Assembly (NCBI RefSeq): GCF_006864425.1
Contig: NZ_QHLI01000001.1
Coordinates: forward strand, 1 to 64,000
Direction of reading: 5' to 3'
From: Campylobacter troglodytis
GTDB taxonomy: Bacteria; Campylobacterota; Campylobacteria; Campylobacterales; Campylobacteraceae
Length of the DNA stretch: 64,000 nt
Shown: positions 48,194 to 58,600 of the stretch, in pieces
Numbering within the stretch: position 1 is the first letter of the stretch
Layout: the number at the start of each line of letters is the position of its first letter
Program-made: the position numbers and the translations under genes
Notes under the pieces: generated by a model
What the model saw: the letters and a program-made list of their open reading frames with translations, nothing else
The model's database searches: none
Told to the model about the DNA's origin: nothing

Positions 48194-48981
48194 GGCGATT
48201 GATGCTTTTAGCTAAAATGACCTAGGATTTTTCCTAAACCATTTCAACAAAATTTTATACAAATTTTCGTTTTTAACCTTGACATTAGATCGAAATTCAC
48301 TCTCTTTCAAATGCGTGAAAAATTCCCTTGCCGTGAAACCCCCTAATCTAGCCTTTGTAAGGTCCCCAGAAATTCACAATTTCGTTGATATGGTTTCGCC
48401 CAGTTACAAACTCGTTTTTGCTATGTTTTACTCTGTAATGTGCCTTTGCTCCTTCTTGCAAAGTTGCAAGACGAAACGAAACAAAAAATCTACCAAGGCA
48501 CCGTAGGCTTTAAGCTTATCGCTGTAAATTTCACTTTCTTCAAGCTCTGAAAAGTCCTTTATTATAGGCAGCAGCTATTTGACACAGCAAGTGTTTGAGC
48601 GTATAAACGCAGCCGTTTCGCTTTAGCATACCTTCTGCTTGCAGTTACGAGTGCGTAGCACGAAGTAAAAACACAGGTGTTTTTTTCCAGCTCCACGCCC
48701 ACGCTTTCCACGCACACCACCGAAGTAGCTCTCATCAACTTCGATTTCACCGCTGAGATTTTTTCACACTCTTTAAGGGTTAAAAGCTTGCTGCACTATC
48801 CTATTCACGCAAGGGCGAGACACCTTGCAAAGAGGGCGATTTTGCTTACGCAAATATCAGCACAAAAACACTCTAAAATTTGTCTAAATTTACGCTTTCC
48901 AATATAGTGCAAAAATATATACTAAGATCGATTTTACCAAGCTTTTAGCTGTTATTATATCAGCTAAAAGTATCAATCGCC
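48194..48981 (-). mobile_element. IS1595-type element inserted in the second C39 gene
   Basis: Both ends match the complete copy. The transposase on the minus strand is broken, but EIEVDESYF and HINEIVNFW are readable, so the first catalytic Asp is present here. Hairpin inserts lie at 48633-48668 (36 bp) and 48453-48484 (32 bp). A 7/8 target duplication flanks the element. Confidence 0.85.
48633..48668 (-). repeat. Prototype 36-bp hairpin insert inside an IS1595 relic
   Basis: On the minus strand it starts TTACTTCGTGCTACGCACTC and ends CTGCAAGCAGAA. It interrupts CCTGTGTTT-GGTATG, which is contiguous as TCTGTATTT-GGAATG in the complete copy. TACGCA and its imperfect complement can pair. Related inserts of 29-37 bp occur at 1399, 7068, 7256, 10902, 37303, 37423, 37609 and 48453. 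Confidence 0.7.
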
Positions 48982-49204
48982 AAAATCTAAGATTTTGTGC
49001 GAATTTTAGACCCAAATTTTGGTGCTTATTTATCCTCAAAAAAGGAATTTTTTTCGGACAAAAACGAACAAGGTGGCTATGCCTTAATCATCTTGCCAAA
49101 AAATCTTACTCATTTTAAGGGACACGACAAGCCTTATTTTTTCAATGTCCATTTGCTTGATAAGAACAAATTGCGTTTTTAAAATGCTTAAAATTAACTT
49201 AAAT

Positions 49205-50410
49205 CTAGCTTAAAAGCCCCTTGAATTCCTTGAAAAATGCCTCATTTTCGCTTTGAAGTCCTATGGTGATGCGAATGGCATTAAGCCCATAGCTTTTTAA
49301 GTCCCTAATGATAATGCCCTTTTTAAGCAAGGCATTTGCTAAGTCTGTGCTGTTTAATCCTTTTTGCGAACTTGCCACTGAATTTAAGCTTGAATTTTTG
49401 TCTAAATTCTGTGCCACATTCATTTTAGAATTCAGGCTTGAATTTTTTTCTAAACTTGAATTTTCACCCTCATCAAGGAAATAAGTAATGAAATTTGTAT
49501 AAGAATTAATGAATTTTATGCCATTTTGCCTCGCAAAGTCCTCATAAAGCCTCATTTGAGTGAAATTATTTTCAAGGGTTTTTGCCACAAATTCTTTATC
49601 ATCCAAAGCCGCACAAGCGGCTTTTAGGCTTAAATTTGCTACATTAAAGGGCGCTCGCAATTTATAAAAAGCCTTGATTATTTGCTCCCTTGCGATGCCA
49701 TAGCCCACACGAAGCCCTCCAAGTGCGTAAAGTTTTGAAAAAGTGCCAAGATAAAGGACATTGTCGTATTTGTTTATTAGCTCGCGGGGGTTTAAATGCT
49801 TTTTGCTGTCCTTAAAACTTGCAAATTCATTGTAGGCGCAGTCTAAAACTACCAAGCAGTCCCTATCTACAAGCTCGATAAATTCAAGCACCTCGCTAGT
49901 GTTTAAGCACTCGCCTATGGGATTGTTTGGCACGCATAAAAAAACAACCTTTATTTCATCTTTATGCGCGGTGTAAAGTTCTTTAAATTCAGCCAACTCG
50001 TGCGTTATGCTTGGCGTTTTGTAGCATTTTGCACCCACTTGCCTTGCATAAATTTGATACATAGCAAAGGTGGTTTTGCTTTGCAAAAAGGCGTTTTTTG
50101 AATTTAGCTTTGAATGCACTACAAATTCAATGATTTGATCGCTTCCTGCCCCTATGATAAGCTCGTTTTCGCTCACCTCGTAATGCCTTGCTAACTTCCC
50201 CTTTAACTCGCTCATACTATCATCAGGGTAAAGATGAGCTGTGTTGGCAAACTCTTTCAAGGCTTCTACGACCTTTTTGCTTGTGCCAAGGGGGTTTTCA
50301 TTGCTTGCTAGTTTGATGACTTTTTTAAGCCCATACTCACGAGCAATCACCTCTATATCCTTGCCCGGCTCGTAGTTTGCTAAATTCTTTAAATGCTCGT
50401 TAAAGTTCAT
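49205..50410 (-). CDS. hisC: Histidinol-phosphate aminotransferase
   Basis: This is the PLP transaminase of histidine synthesis. Conserved parts are [11 protein letters not shown], the cofactor-binding [20 protein letters not shown], the Schiff-base Lys in [16 protein letters not shown] (about residue 226), and the terminal [11 protein letters not shown]. The 401-aa length exceeds the usual roughly 360 because of a low-complexity insertion at about residues 317-353 containing [13 protein letters not shown] and DKNSSLNS, encoded by repeated AATTCAAGC-type sequence. It overlaps pheA by 11 bp. Confidence 0.93.
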   Translation of the reverse strand: MNFNEHLKNLANYEPGKDIEVIAREYGLKKVIKLASNENPLGTSKKVVEALKEFANTAHLYPDDSMSELKGKLARHYEVSENELIIGAGSDQIIEFVVHSKLNSKNAFLQSKTTFAMYQIYARQVGAKCYKTPSITHELAEFKELYTAHKDEIKVVFLCVPNNPIGECLNTSEVLEFIELVDRDCLVVLDCAYNEFASFKDSKKHLNPRELINKYDNVLYLGTFSKLYALGGLRVGYGIAREQIIKAFYKLRAPFNVANLSLKAACAALDDKEFVAKTLENNFTQMRLYEDFARQNGIKFINSYTNFITYFLDEGENSSLEKNSSLNSKMNVAQNLDKNSSLNSVASSQKGLNSTDLANALLKKGIIIRDLKSYGLNAIRITIGLQSENEAFFKEFKGLLS

Positions 50411-51473
50411 TGTTTTCTCCTGTTAAATATGACCCAAGCCACACTATGTCGGCGTTTTTAGCAAGTATTTCTTGGACATTTTCATCATCAATATGCCCCT
50501 CAAAGTCTATGTAAAAGCTGTATTCAAAGGCACGGCTTTTTACAGGGCGGCTTTCAAGGCGGGTTAGATTTATGCAAGATTTTTTAAAATCATTTAAAAG
50601 CTCGCTCAGGCTTCCTGGCTTATGTGCGGTGTGAGCTAGGATGGAAGTCTTGCAGCCTTGCATTTTGGGAAACTTCTCGGTGCTTAAAATCAAAAATCTC
50701 GTGCGATTTGCCGCATTATCCTCAATGGTTTCAAAGAGTATGGGTAAATTATTTAGCTTTGCAGCGATTTTAGAGCAAATCGCAGCCGCATTTGCGTCCT
50801 TTGAGGCTAAAAAAGCAGCGTTTGAGGTGGATTTTGAAGCTATAAATTCAAGCTCAGAAAGATTATGAGATTCTAAAAACAAGCGACATTGATTGTAGCC
50901 TTGAGGATGAGAAAAAATGCGTTTAATGCCCTTTAAATCGCTATTTAAACTAGCAAAAGAATGATGAATGTCCATAAAAAGCTCGGCAAAAATCTTGACA
51001 TTTTGATACTTGCTAAGGCAGTCTAGGGTGTCGCCAACCCCTCCTGCTGTGTTGTTTTCTATGGGAACTACGGCGTAATTTACTTGCTTGTTTGCAAGTT
51101 CTTTAAAGACAGCTTCTATGTTTGCAAGGGGCAAATAAGCACTACTTGCCCCAAAGCGGCTCATCGCTGCTTGATGCGTGTAGCTGCCCTCAGGTCCTAA
51201 ATAAGCCACGCTTTGAGGCTTTTCTAGGTTGCGAGAAAAGGCAAAGATTTCTTGGTAAATGCTTTCTATTGCCTTTGCTGTTAAAAGCCCTGAATTTAGG
51301 GCTTCAAGCCTTTTTATAATGGCTCTTTCTCTTTCAGGGCGGTAGATTAGGCTTTGGGTCTTATCTTTTAACTTGCCAATCTGCTTGACAACAGCCATTC
51401 TCTCGTTTAAAAGGGATAGTATTTGCTCGTCAAGGGTGTCTATTTGCTGTCTTAGCTTTGCTAAATCTGGCAT
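50400..51473 (-). CDS. pheA: Bifunctional chorismate mutase/prephenate dehydratase
   Basis: This P-protein of phenylalanine synthesis has residues 1-85 as chorismate mutase ([37 protein letters not shown]), about 90-265 as prephenate dehydratase ([25 protein letters not shown], and the Thr-Arg-Phe motif NRTRFLIL), and about 275-345 as the ACT domain ([18 protein letters not shown]). The 357-aa length is normal. It is translationally coupled to hisC, an order I recall from C. jejuni. Confidence 0.95.
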   Translation of the reverse strand: MPDLAKLRQQIDTLDEQILSLLNERMAVVKQIGKLKDKTQSLIYRPERERAIIKRLEALNSGLLTAKAIESIYQEIFAFSRNLEKPQSVAYLGPEGSYTHQAAMSRFGASSAYLPLANIEAVFKELANKQVNYAVVPIENNTAGGVGDTLDCLSKYQNVKIFAELFMDIHHSFASLNSDLKGIKRIFSHPQGYNQCRLFLESHNLSELEFIASKSTSNAAFLASKDANAAAICSKIAAKLNNLPILFETIEDNAANRTRFLILSTEKFPKMQGCKTSILAHTAHKPGSLSELLNDFKKSCINLTRLESRPVKSRAFEYSFYIDFEGHIDDENVQEILAKNADIVWLGSYLTGENNEL

Positions 51474-51644
51474 TTGTGTCCTTTGTTTTTTGTGAATTCT
51501 ACAAAAAATTCACAAAGTTTGTGTAAAAATTCACGCAATCGCTAAAATTAAGGCGAAAATTCACGCATTTTTAACACTCAAATTCACACATTCGCTTAAA
51601 GGCGTGGATTTTCCGTTAATTAAAGGCATAGGATTTGAAGTAAG

Positions 51645-51709
51645 AAATTGATTTTAGCGGACGAAAGGCAAGAGCGGTAGCGGTCTGCCGAGTTCGCTAA
51701 AATCAATTT
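51645..51709. repeat. Long GC-rich hairpin upstream of pheA
   Basis: AAATTGATTTTAGCG (51645-51659) is the exact complement of CGCTAAAATCAATTT (51695-51709). The pairing extends a further three to six bases, and the loop side contains GGCA/TGCC. The GC content of the loop is far above its surroundings. It could be a structured RNA, a terminator for pheA-side transcription, or a foreign palindrome. Confidence 0.65.
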
Positions 51710-51784
51710 ATCGCCCAAAGCCGAGCCAAGCCGAATTTAAAAAGCCCACAAAAAAAAGTTTAAATTCACAGCAAAACATTAAAT

Positions 51785-52549
51785 TCAAGCCCCTTTCAAC
51801 TCTTTTAAATACTCCTTCACACTAGCATACACCCTATCCTCATCTTTCAAATCAAGCCCCTTTGTTGAGTTTATCTTTCCGCTTAAAACCAAGGCTATCT
51901 TCATTCCTAGCTCCTTTGCCTTTACTAAGTCTCCCTTAAAATCATCGCTTATTATTAATATATCGCTAAATTTAGCCCCTTTTTCTTGCTTTTGAAGTAG
52001 CTCTAAACCCAGCTCATAAAAGGCAACACTAGGCTTTCCAAAGACCTCATACTCAGCATTTGTAGCATAGTGAAGCATTTGCATCATAGCACCAACTCCA
52101 GGATAAGCCTTATCGCCCTTTTTGTAAATGCTTGTTTCATGCATAGCAATGAGCCTAACGCCCTTTTTTATAAGCTCTATCATCAAGGCAAAGTCATCAA
52201 AATGAAACTGATCCCAACTTGCCACGATCAAAGCCTCAGGCTCCTCATAATCAAGGCTGAAATTCAGCTCACAAAGGGCATTTTTAAATTTCTTATCCCC
52301 AAAAGCCGCTACCTTGCAAGGCTTTAAGCTTTCTTTTAGCACAAAAAAGGGATCTAAATAGGCATTTTCCTTAATCTCAAGCCCTTTTTTTCGTAAATTT
52401 TCTAAGAAATTCAAGTCCTTGGTGTTGTTTGTGATGATGAGATAAGGAATTTGCTTTGAATTCAAAAAGCTCACAAGCTCGCAAGCCCCATCAATACAGC
52501 TTTTATCCACATCACTTATTAAAGTCCCTTGCACATCTACAAAAAGCAT
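51785..52549 (-). CDS. HAD-superfamily phosphatase, NagD-like
   Basis: The 254-aa product has HAD motif I FVDVQGTLISD with the nucleophile Asp, motif II in YLIITNNTKDL, and motif IV ILIISDDFKGDLVKA. The cap and the QFHFDDFALMIELIKKG, VFGKPSVAFYEL stretches match NagD/class IIA phosphatases. The substrate is unknown. Its ATG forms a TAATG with the ancestral stop of the restriction-enzyme gene, so the two were coupled. I recall a similar HAD gene between lysA and pheA in C. jejuni. Confidence 0.85.
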   Translation of the reverse strand: MLFVDVQGTLISDVDKSCIDGACELVSFLNSKQIPYLIITNNTKDLNFLENLRKKGLEIKENAYLDPFFVLKESLKPCKVAAFGDKKFKNALCELNFSLDYEEPEALIVASWDQFHFDDFALMIELIKKGVRLIAMHETSIYKKGDKAYPGVGAMMQMLHYATNAEYEVFGKPSVAFYELGLELLQKQEKGAKFSDILIISDDFKGDLVKAKELGMKIALVLSGKINSTKGLDLKDEDRVYASVKEYLKELKGA

Positions 52550-53321
52550 TATTTTTCCTTAATTTTAAATTTCGCACTTTGTTTACAAAAAATGCTATTA
52601 TAGTCAAAAATATCCTCAAAACCAAATTCCCATAGCAAAAACTCATTGTCTCTTTTTTCAAAAAAAAGAGAGTAATGACTTCTTTTTGTGTGTAAATGCT
52701 CCACTGCCTCATCGGATAGTAAAGCTGACGAATTATGACATTTTGCGTATGTGAATTTTTGGCTTCGACAAGCACGACTTTATCTCTCCCCTCAAAGCCA
52801 CTATCCACTTCGGTTTGCACGGATACCACGCTAATATTTTGATACAAATTTGTATTAAAGTTGAATTTTGGCGTGTATTTTCGCCCACGAATGCTTAAAA
52901 CAAGGCTATCATCGCCCAAAAACGAACGGATAAGCGATGAAGCATAGGCAAAGTCCAAGTGTTGCATTTCGCTGTCGCCTATTTGAGAGCTTTTAAGCTT
53001 AAAATCTAGTTTGCTTGTGTAGTCTAGGCAAGGTGTGTGAATTTCAGGGATATTGACATAGCCCTCACCCTTGCAAATGATATATTCGCCGTTTTTTATA
53101 GGTAAAATAAACAACTCATTGTCGATAAAAACTTGTGGGCGTTCCTCACGACTATCTTGTTTGCAAAGCACACGCACTTCTTTTTGCGAAGTTTTGGCAA
53201 AGTCTTTGACACAAATTTTAATCTGCTCGGCACTTATGAAAAATGGAGCTTTGCTAAAACAGTGCTTTGCAATGCCTAAATCTTTATAGATTTTCGCCCA
53301 GCTTTGATTATTTTTACTCAT
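52549..53321 (-). pseudogene. Type II restriction endonuclease gene with 3' frameshift
   Basis: The start ATG at 53321 overlaps the methyltransferase stop. The core QTEVDSGFEGRDKVVLVEAK fits a PD-(D/E)xK site (E/D, then E-A-K) and is followed by VIIRQLYYPMRQW. At T8 on the coding strand (A8 at 52650-52657) the present frame enters a run of hydrophobic sequence overlapping the next gene. With one more T it reads EKRDNEFLLWEFGFEDIFDY and stops at TAA 52549-52551, forming TAATG with the HAD gene. That fit argues for a recent or reversible frameshift. The recognition site is unknown. Confidence 0.75.
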
Positions 53322-54225
53322 TTTCACCCCTTATAATCAGCTCGCTTACCTCGCCTCTTTTATCGCCCTTGCAGTTTATAGCCCTTTTGGCTTGCACGGT
53401 TTGAATGTCAAAATTTGCATATAATTTTTTAATGAATTCTGTGTTTGAATTACTTTGCAAGAGCTTTACCTTGCTTGAATTTAAAGCTTTAAAAAGCTCG
53501 CAAAGCCTTATTTGCTCGTTTTGTAAAAAATTATCCGTGTAGCTAACAAAGCTAGAAGTAGGATTTAGCGGAAAATAAGGCGGGTCAAAATACACAAAAT
53601 CTCCTTTTTGAGCTAAATTTCGCACGAATTCAAAATCCTCATTTAAAATAAGAGCATTTTTTAGGGCAAAATGAGCGTTTAAAATCAGCTCTTCATCGTA
53701 AATTTTGGGGTTTTTGTAGCTACCCATAGGGGCGTTGAATTGCCCTTTTGCGTTGTAGCGACAAAGCCCATTAAAGCAGGTTTTGTTAAGATAAATAAAT
53801 CTTGCTGCACGGAAAATAGGGCTTAAAGAGTGAAAATTCTCTTTTCTATCTAGCAAACGAATGCTGTAAAAATGCTCTTTATTATGGGCTTTTTGCATTA
53901 AATTTAACTCTTTTAAAAGCTTTTTTGGTGTGCTTTGGATAATCTTGTAAGAGTTGATTAACTCGGTATTTTTGTCATTTAAATAAATCTTTTTATCTTG
54001 CAAAAGCCCAGCACTTACAAGATGAAAAAAGAGTGCTCCGCCACCTAAAAAAGGCTCAAAATAAGCATTAAATTTTTTAGGCATTAGACCAAGTAGGATT
54101 TGAAGTAGCCCTCTCTTGCCTCCAGCCCACTTGACAAAGGGTTTTACGCTAAATACACTAGTGCGAATTTGTGTTTTTTCAATAAAATCATTTTCATACA
54201 AATCATAATTTAATGTATTCATCAA
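53314..54225 (-). CDS. D12-class DNA adenine methyltransferase
   Basis: This is an N6-adenine methyltransferase of the alpha (Dam/DpnM) group. The SAM motif is FVKWAGGKRGLLQ with YFEPFLGGGALFFHL. The catalytic motif is DFVYFDPPYFPLNP followed by SFVSYTDNFLQNEQ, similar to Dam. The 303-aa length is usual. It is the modification partner of the restriction gene, which starts before its stop codon. A GATC-type target is plausible by likeness but not shown. The pair sits between lysA and the HAD gene, adjacent in C. jejuni as I recall, so it is probably acquired. Confidence 0.9.
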   Translation of the reverse strand: MMNTLNYDLYENDFIEKTQIRTSVFSVKPFVKWAGGKRGLLQILLGLMPKKFNAYFEPFLGGGALFFHLVSAGLLQDKKIYLNDKNTELINSYKIIQSTPKKLLKELNLMQKAHNKEHFYSIRLLDRKENFHSLSPIFRAARFIYLNKTCFNGLCRYNAKGQFNAPMGSYKNPKIYDEELILNAHFALKNALILNEDFEFVRNLAQKGDFVYFDPPYFPLNPTSSFVSYTDNFLQNEQIRLCELFKALNSSKVKLLQSNSNTEFIKKLYANFDIQTVQAKRAINCKGDKRGEVSELIIRGENE

Positions 54226-54280
54226 AAGCCTTTACAAAATGTTTTATTGTAACAAAATTCAACTTTTTTCTCATTAAATT

Positions 54281-55495
54281 TTACTTCAAAAACCCCACTT
54301 CATTTTCTATAAGCTGCCTAAAGCTCTCTCTTTTGCGAATTTGACGAATTTGTCCCTTTTCAAGGGCTAGCTCGCAAGCTCTTGGGCGGGTGTTGTAATT
54401 ACTACTCATTGAAAAGCCGTAGGCGCCAGCGTCTTTGATGATGAGAATGTCGCCATTTTTAGCCTTTGGCAGGGCTCTATTTTGAGCGAAAAAATCACTA
54501 CTCTCACAAATGCCCCCCACCACATCGCAAAGGCTCATTTCACCGCTGTTGTAAGGCATTTCAATGGCGTGATAAGCCTTGTATAAGCTAGGACGCATAA
54601 GATCATTCATAGCAGCATCTACTATGACAAAGCGTTTGTCGCCGTTCATCTTTTCATAAAGCACGCTAGTTACTAGCTCTCCGCACTTTGCGACTAAAAA
54701 ACGCCCTGGTTCTAGGCAAATGGTTAAATCAAGCCCACTTAAACTAGCCAAAATGCCCTGTGCGTAGGCATTTAAATCAGGCTCGCTCTCATTTTGATAA
54801 ACCACGCCAAGCCCACCTCCGACATCAAAGAATTTAAGCTCGATTTTGGCTGCATTAAGCTCTCTAACCAGCTTTGCGGTTAGCGTAGCAGCCTCAAAAA
54901 TGGGCTTTAAATCAGTAATTTGCGAGCCTATGTGAAAATGCACCCCCACAGGCTCTAAAAACTCGCTTTTGGCGGCGTAAAGATAAATCTTTTTAGCCTC
55001 ATCAAGCCTAACGCCAAATTTGTTTTCTTTAAGACCTGTGGATATGTAAGGATGGGTTTTTGCATCGACATTTGGATTTAAACGCACTGAAATTCTCGCT
55101 TTTATGTGAAGTTTTTTGGCGATTTTTTCAAGGCTTTTCATCTCCTCAAAGCTTTCTAAATTTATGTATAAAATGCCAAGTTTTAAAGCCTCTTTAAGCT
55201 CGGTTTCATTTTTTGCTACCCCGCTAAAAATCACCTTATAAGGCTTTGCACCCGCTTTTAAAGCCCTTTTTACCTCGCCTATGCTAACACAGTCAAAGCC
55301 ACTATCAAGGCTTGCTAGCATTGAAAGCAAACTTAAATTTGAATTTGCCTTCACAGCATAAAAAATTTGAGACTTTCTGGCTCTAAAAGCCTCTTTGAGT
55401 GCCTTAAAATTTGACCGAATTTTATCAAAATCATAAAGATAAAAAGGCGTGTTAAATTCCTTTGTAAGTGCTTTGTAATCAATCTTTGTTTGCAT
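54281..55495 (-). CDS. lysA: Diaminopimelate decarboxylase
   Basis: The enzyme decarboxylates meso-diaminopimelate to lysine. The 404-aa fold III PLP enzyme has the Schiff-base Lys in IFYAVKANSNLSLL (about residue 49), GFDCVSIGEV, VGVHFHIGSQI, FDVGGGLGV, LEPGRFLVA and CDVVGGICESSD. All motifs are present. It is the outer gene of a lysA-(methyltransferase-nuclease)-HAD-pheA-hisC run on the minus strand. Confidence 0.96.
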   Translation of the reverse strand: MQTKIDYKALTKEFNTPFYLYDFDKIRSNFKALKEAFRARKSQIFYAVKANSNLSLLSMLASLDSGFDCVSIGEVKRALKAGAKPYKVIFSGVAKNETELKEALKLGILYINLESFEEMKSLEKIAKKLHIKARISVRLNPNVDAKTHPYISTGLKENKFGVRLDEAKKIYLYAAKSEFLEPVGVHFHIGSQITDLKPIFEAATLTAKLVRELNAAKIELKFFDVGGGLGVVYQNESEPDLNAYAQGILASLSGLDLTICLEPGRFLVAKCGELVTSVLYEKMNGDKRFVIVDAAMNDLMRPSLYKAYHAIEMPYNSGEMSLCDVVGGICESSDFFAQNRALPKAKNGDILIIKDAGAYGFSMSSNYNTRPRACELALEKGQIRQIRKRESFRQLIENEVGFLK

Positions 55496-55569
55496 TTAAA
55501 CCCTTTCTTAGCTTAAAAAAAGCTTATTTTAACAAAACTAGGTGTAAAAACATTAAACAAAATTTAAGC

Positions 55570-55575
55570 TATAAT
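55570..55575 (+). promoter_or_regulatory. Sigma70 -10 box of the exonuclease-RecQ-UvrD gene
   Basis: TATAAT preceded by AAGC, 26 bases before the ATG at 55601, with an AT-rich upstream stretch. Confidence 0.55.
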
Positions 55576-55600
55576 TTATCCTTAAATGAGAAGGATTTGT

Positions 55601-58600
55601 ATGCAAGATAATGCAAAAATAGCCTTTTTAGACACTGAAATTAGCACGATAAGTGGTAAAATCGAAAACATAGGCTTGTTGTTTGATGAGCTTTGCTATG
55701 AAGGGCTTAGCCTTTTAAATTTAAAAGAAATCTTTGACAAAAACAAGATAGCTTTTATCTGCGGACATAATTTTGTGAATTTTGACAAAAAATATCTTGA
55801 AAAGACCTCTTTTAACACAATTTTGCAAAATATCCCCATCATTGATACGCTTTATTTATCCTTGCTTTTAGCCCCTGATAAAACAAAACACAAGCTTGAT
55901 AAGCCCTACAAAAGAGAAATTCAAAGAGAAAGCCCTGAAAATTCACCCCTTGAAGATGCTAAAAGCTCAAGGGCACTTTTTTATCATTTGAATGAGATCT
56001 TTGATAAACTGCCCTTAAATTTACAAGTAATTTTTGAATTTTTACTAAAAGATGATGAAAAATTTAAAGGTTTTTTTCTTTATAAACAAAGTCCTATAAA
56101 CAAAGATTTTGAAACAGCTTTACAAGATGAGTTTAAGCTTAGTTTTAATCATATTGAATCCTTTTTAAGCTCTCGTGTTGAACTAGCCCTTGTCTTATCT
56201 TTTATGCGTATTTTTAGTCAAGATTCTAAATACTTTTCGCCCTACATACTAAAAAATCACAGCACTGTTACTAGGATTTTAAAAGCCCTTACAAAGAAGC
56301 AAGAAAATTTAAAGGACTTTGCCAAGAATGAATTTGGTATTTTTGAATTTCGCTCTTTTAAAGCCTTGCAAAAGCCTAAAATACAAGAAGAGCAACTTAA
56401 TCTTATGACACACAAAGACACACTCATCATAAAAGATGAGTTTTCTCAAAAAGATCTAATTGAAAGTGCCTTAAAGGGCGAATCCTTTTTGGCTATCTTG
56501 CCAACAGGAGGTGGTAAAACCTTTAGCTTTCAAATGCCAGCTTTAATTAGTGCTAGACAGTATAAGGGGCTAACGGTTGTAATTTCGCCCCTGCAAGCTC
56601 TTATGAAAAATCACATCGATAGCTTTAAGCTAAAAAATCAAAACTTCACAGTTGAAGCACTCAGTGGCTTTTTAGATCCTATGCAAAGGGCTGAAAATTA
56701 CGAAAAATTACTTGATGGGAGTATAAGTATCTTGTATCTATCCCCAGAATCTCTTCGCTCAAATGCCATTTTCAAAGCCTTACAACGCCGCTACATTGAA
56801 AGATTTGTCATTGATGAGGCACACTGCTTTTCTATGTGGGGGCATAATTTTAGGCAAGATTACCATTTCATAGCCCAAACGATAAAAGACTTAGAACAAA
56901 GCCCTCATCAAGCTAAGATCCCTGTTTCTTGTTTCACAGCCACAGCAAAGCCTGAGGTGATTGAGGATATAAAGGCTTATTTTAAGCAAGAACCCAAAGA
57001 ACCAGATCAGGCTCCATTAAATCTAGATTTAAAAGAATTTGTAGCAGCTACTGAGAGGAAAGAGCTTATTTACGAGCTTATTGAGGTGATAGATGAAAAG
57101 GACAAAAAAGATAAGCTTTTTAATATCTTATTTGATATATATGAGGGTGAAAATAAGCATAATAAAAACCCAACCATCATTTACATCCCACAAAATGCAA
57201 GAAAATGTAAAGAACTGCGTGATTTGTTAAGAGAAAAATGCCTAGAATACAGTCTTTCTTGGAAGATAGAAGCCTTTTATGCGAGGCTTGATGATGATAT
57301 TTCAAGGCTTGATGAGGATAAACGCAAGGATAAACGCAGTAAAGGTGAAATTTTGCAAGATTTTATAGCTGATAAGATCGATATTATCATTGCTACAACG
57401 GCATTTGGTATGGGCATTGACAAGCCAAACATTACCACTATCATACATTATGAGCTTTCAGATAGCTTAGAATCTTATATTCAAGAATCAGGACGAGGTG
57501 CAAGGGATAAAAAATATCAAGCAAAATGCTATATTTTGTATGATAAAAATGATATAGATAAGAATTTTGCCCATTTAAGAAGAAGTAATTTAGACCTTGG
57601 CGAGATACAAAAACTAGCGGCTGTGCTGAAAAACGAATACAACACAAGAAAGAAAAATCCCTTGCTTATATCATTAAAACAACTACACAAAAAAATGGGC
57701 AAAAGCGAGGAGGAATTTGAGCAAGCTTTAATAAAAACAGCACTCTTAGAGCTTGAAAAGGCAGGGCTTTTACAAAGAAAAAGGGTATCTACGAAAATTT
57801 ATGCAAGTGCTTTTAAGCTAAGACAAGATAAAATGGCACAGGCTAGAACCGTCCTTGATCCTCAAAAAGAAAGGCTAGAAGCCAAAACTTATGAGTTAAA
57901 CGAGGGCGAAAAAAACTTTTTAAGGCTTTATAAGCTTATGATCTTAATAATGCAAAATATCATTCAAAAAAGCAAGCAAGAAAGCACGGTAAGCCTTGAT
58001 GAGTTAAGCGATCTAGTAGGAGGGGTTAATGAGAGGGATTTAATCAAAGCATTAGAGCTTCTAAGTCAAAACGAGTTAATTTCAAAGGAAAATGATATAA
58101 GGGTGCTTATAAATATAAAAAAGGCTCAAAAGAAGATGCGTGAGTTTTTAAGCTTTGAAATGGGCTTTTTTGAGCTTGTTAAGGATGATATTAAAGAAGG
58201 AAGAAGGGTTGATTTAAGGCTTTTTAATGATGAGGAGCTTAAAAAATTCAAGCTTGATACAAAGGCAAATCCACTTTATACTCTAAAATTCATCATAAAT
58301 TCTTGGAAGAGGCTGCTTCAATTTACTCAAAAGCAATTAATGGTGTATTTTAAGCAAGATCTATGTGTGTTTGAAGGCTTTAATGAGCTTGATAAGCTTA
58401 AAAAGATCATAGAAGTAAGGGAAAGAATTTTTACTTTGATGCTTGAAATAATTAAAGAAAAATATATGCCAAAGAACGAAATTTTAGACAAGGAACAAGA
58501 GCTCTTTTTGCCTAGCAAGGAACTTTATGAGCTAATAAACGAGAAGGAAAAATTCAGCCAAAAAAGCTTTGCCTTTTTGCTTAAAAATATGGACGAGCTT

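Larger units (their letters stand above)
47835..49181 (+). pseudogene. Second exported C39 peptidase gene, disrupted by an IS element
   Basis: The N-terminal 83 residues are almost identical to the intact copy, with the catalytic motif NYEQSCGAASLATLL. Frameshifts follow LIAMLG. Fragments VKIEDKPRF and HFVVVIN are readable just before the IS at 48194. After the IS (48982 onward) the sequence resumes DFVRILDPNFGAYLSSKKEF through GGYALIILPKN to the stop at 49181. It is inactive. The bases TAAATCTA and AAAATCTA flank the IS and look like an 8-bp target duplication with one change. Confidence 0.85.

Noticed and set aside
39837-49182. Reading the locus as a type I secretion or classic class II bacteriocin cluster
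   Set aside because: No ABC exporter, membrane fusion protein or immunity-like gene is present, and the peptidases carry signal peptides instead of ABC domains.
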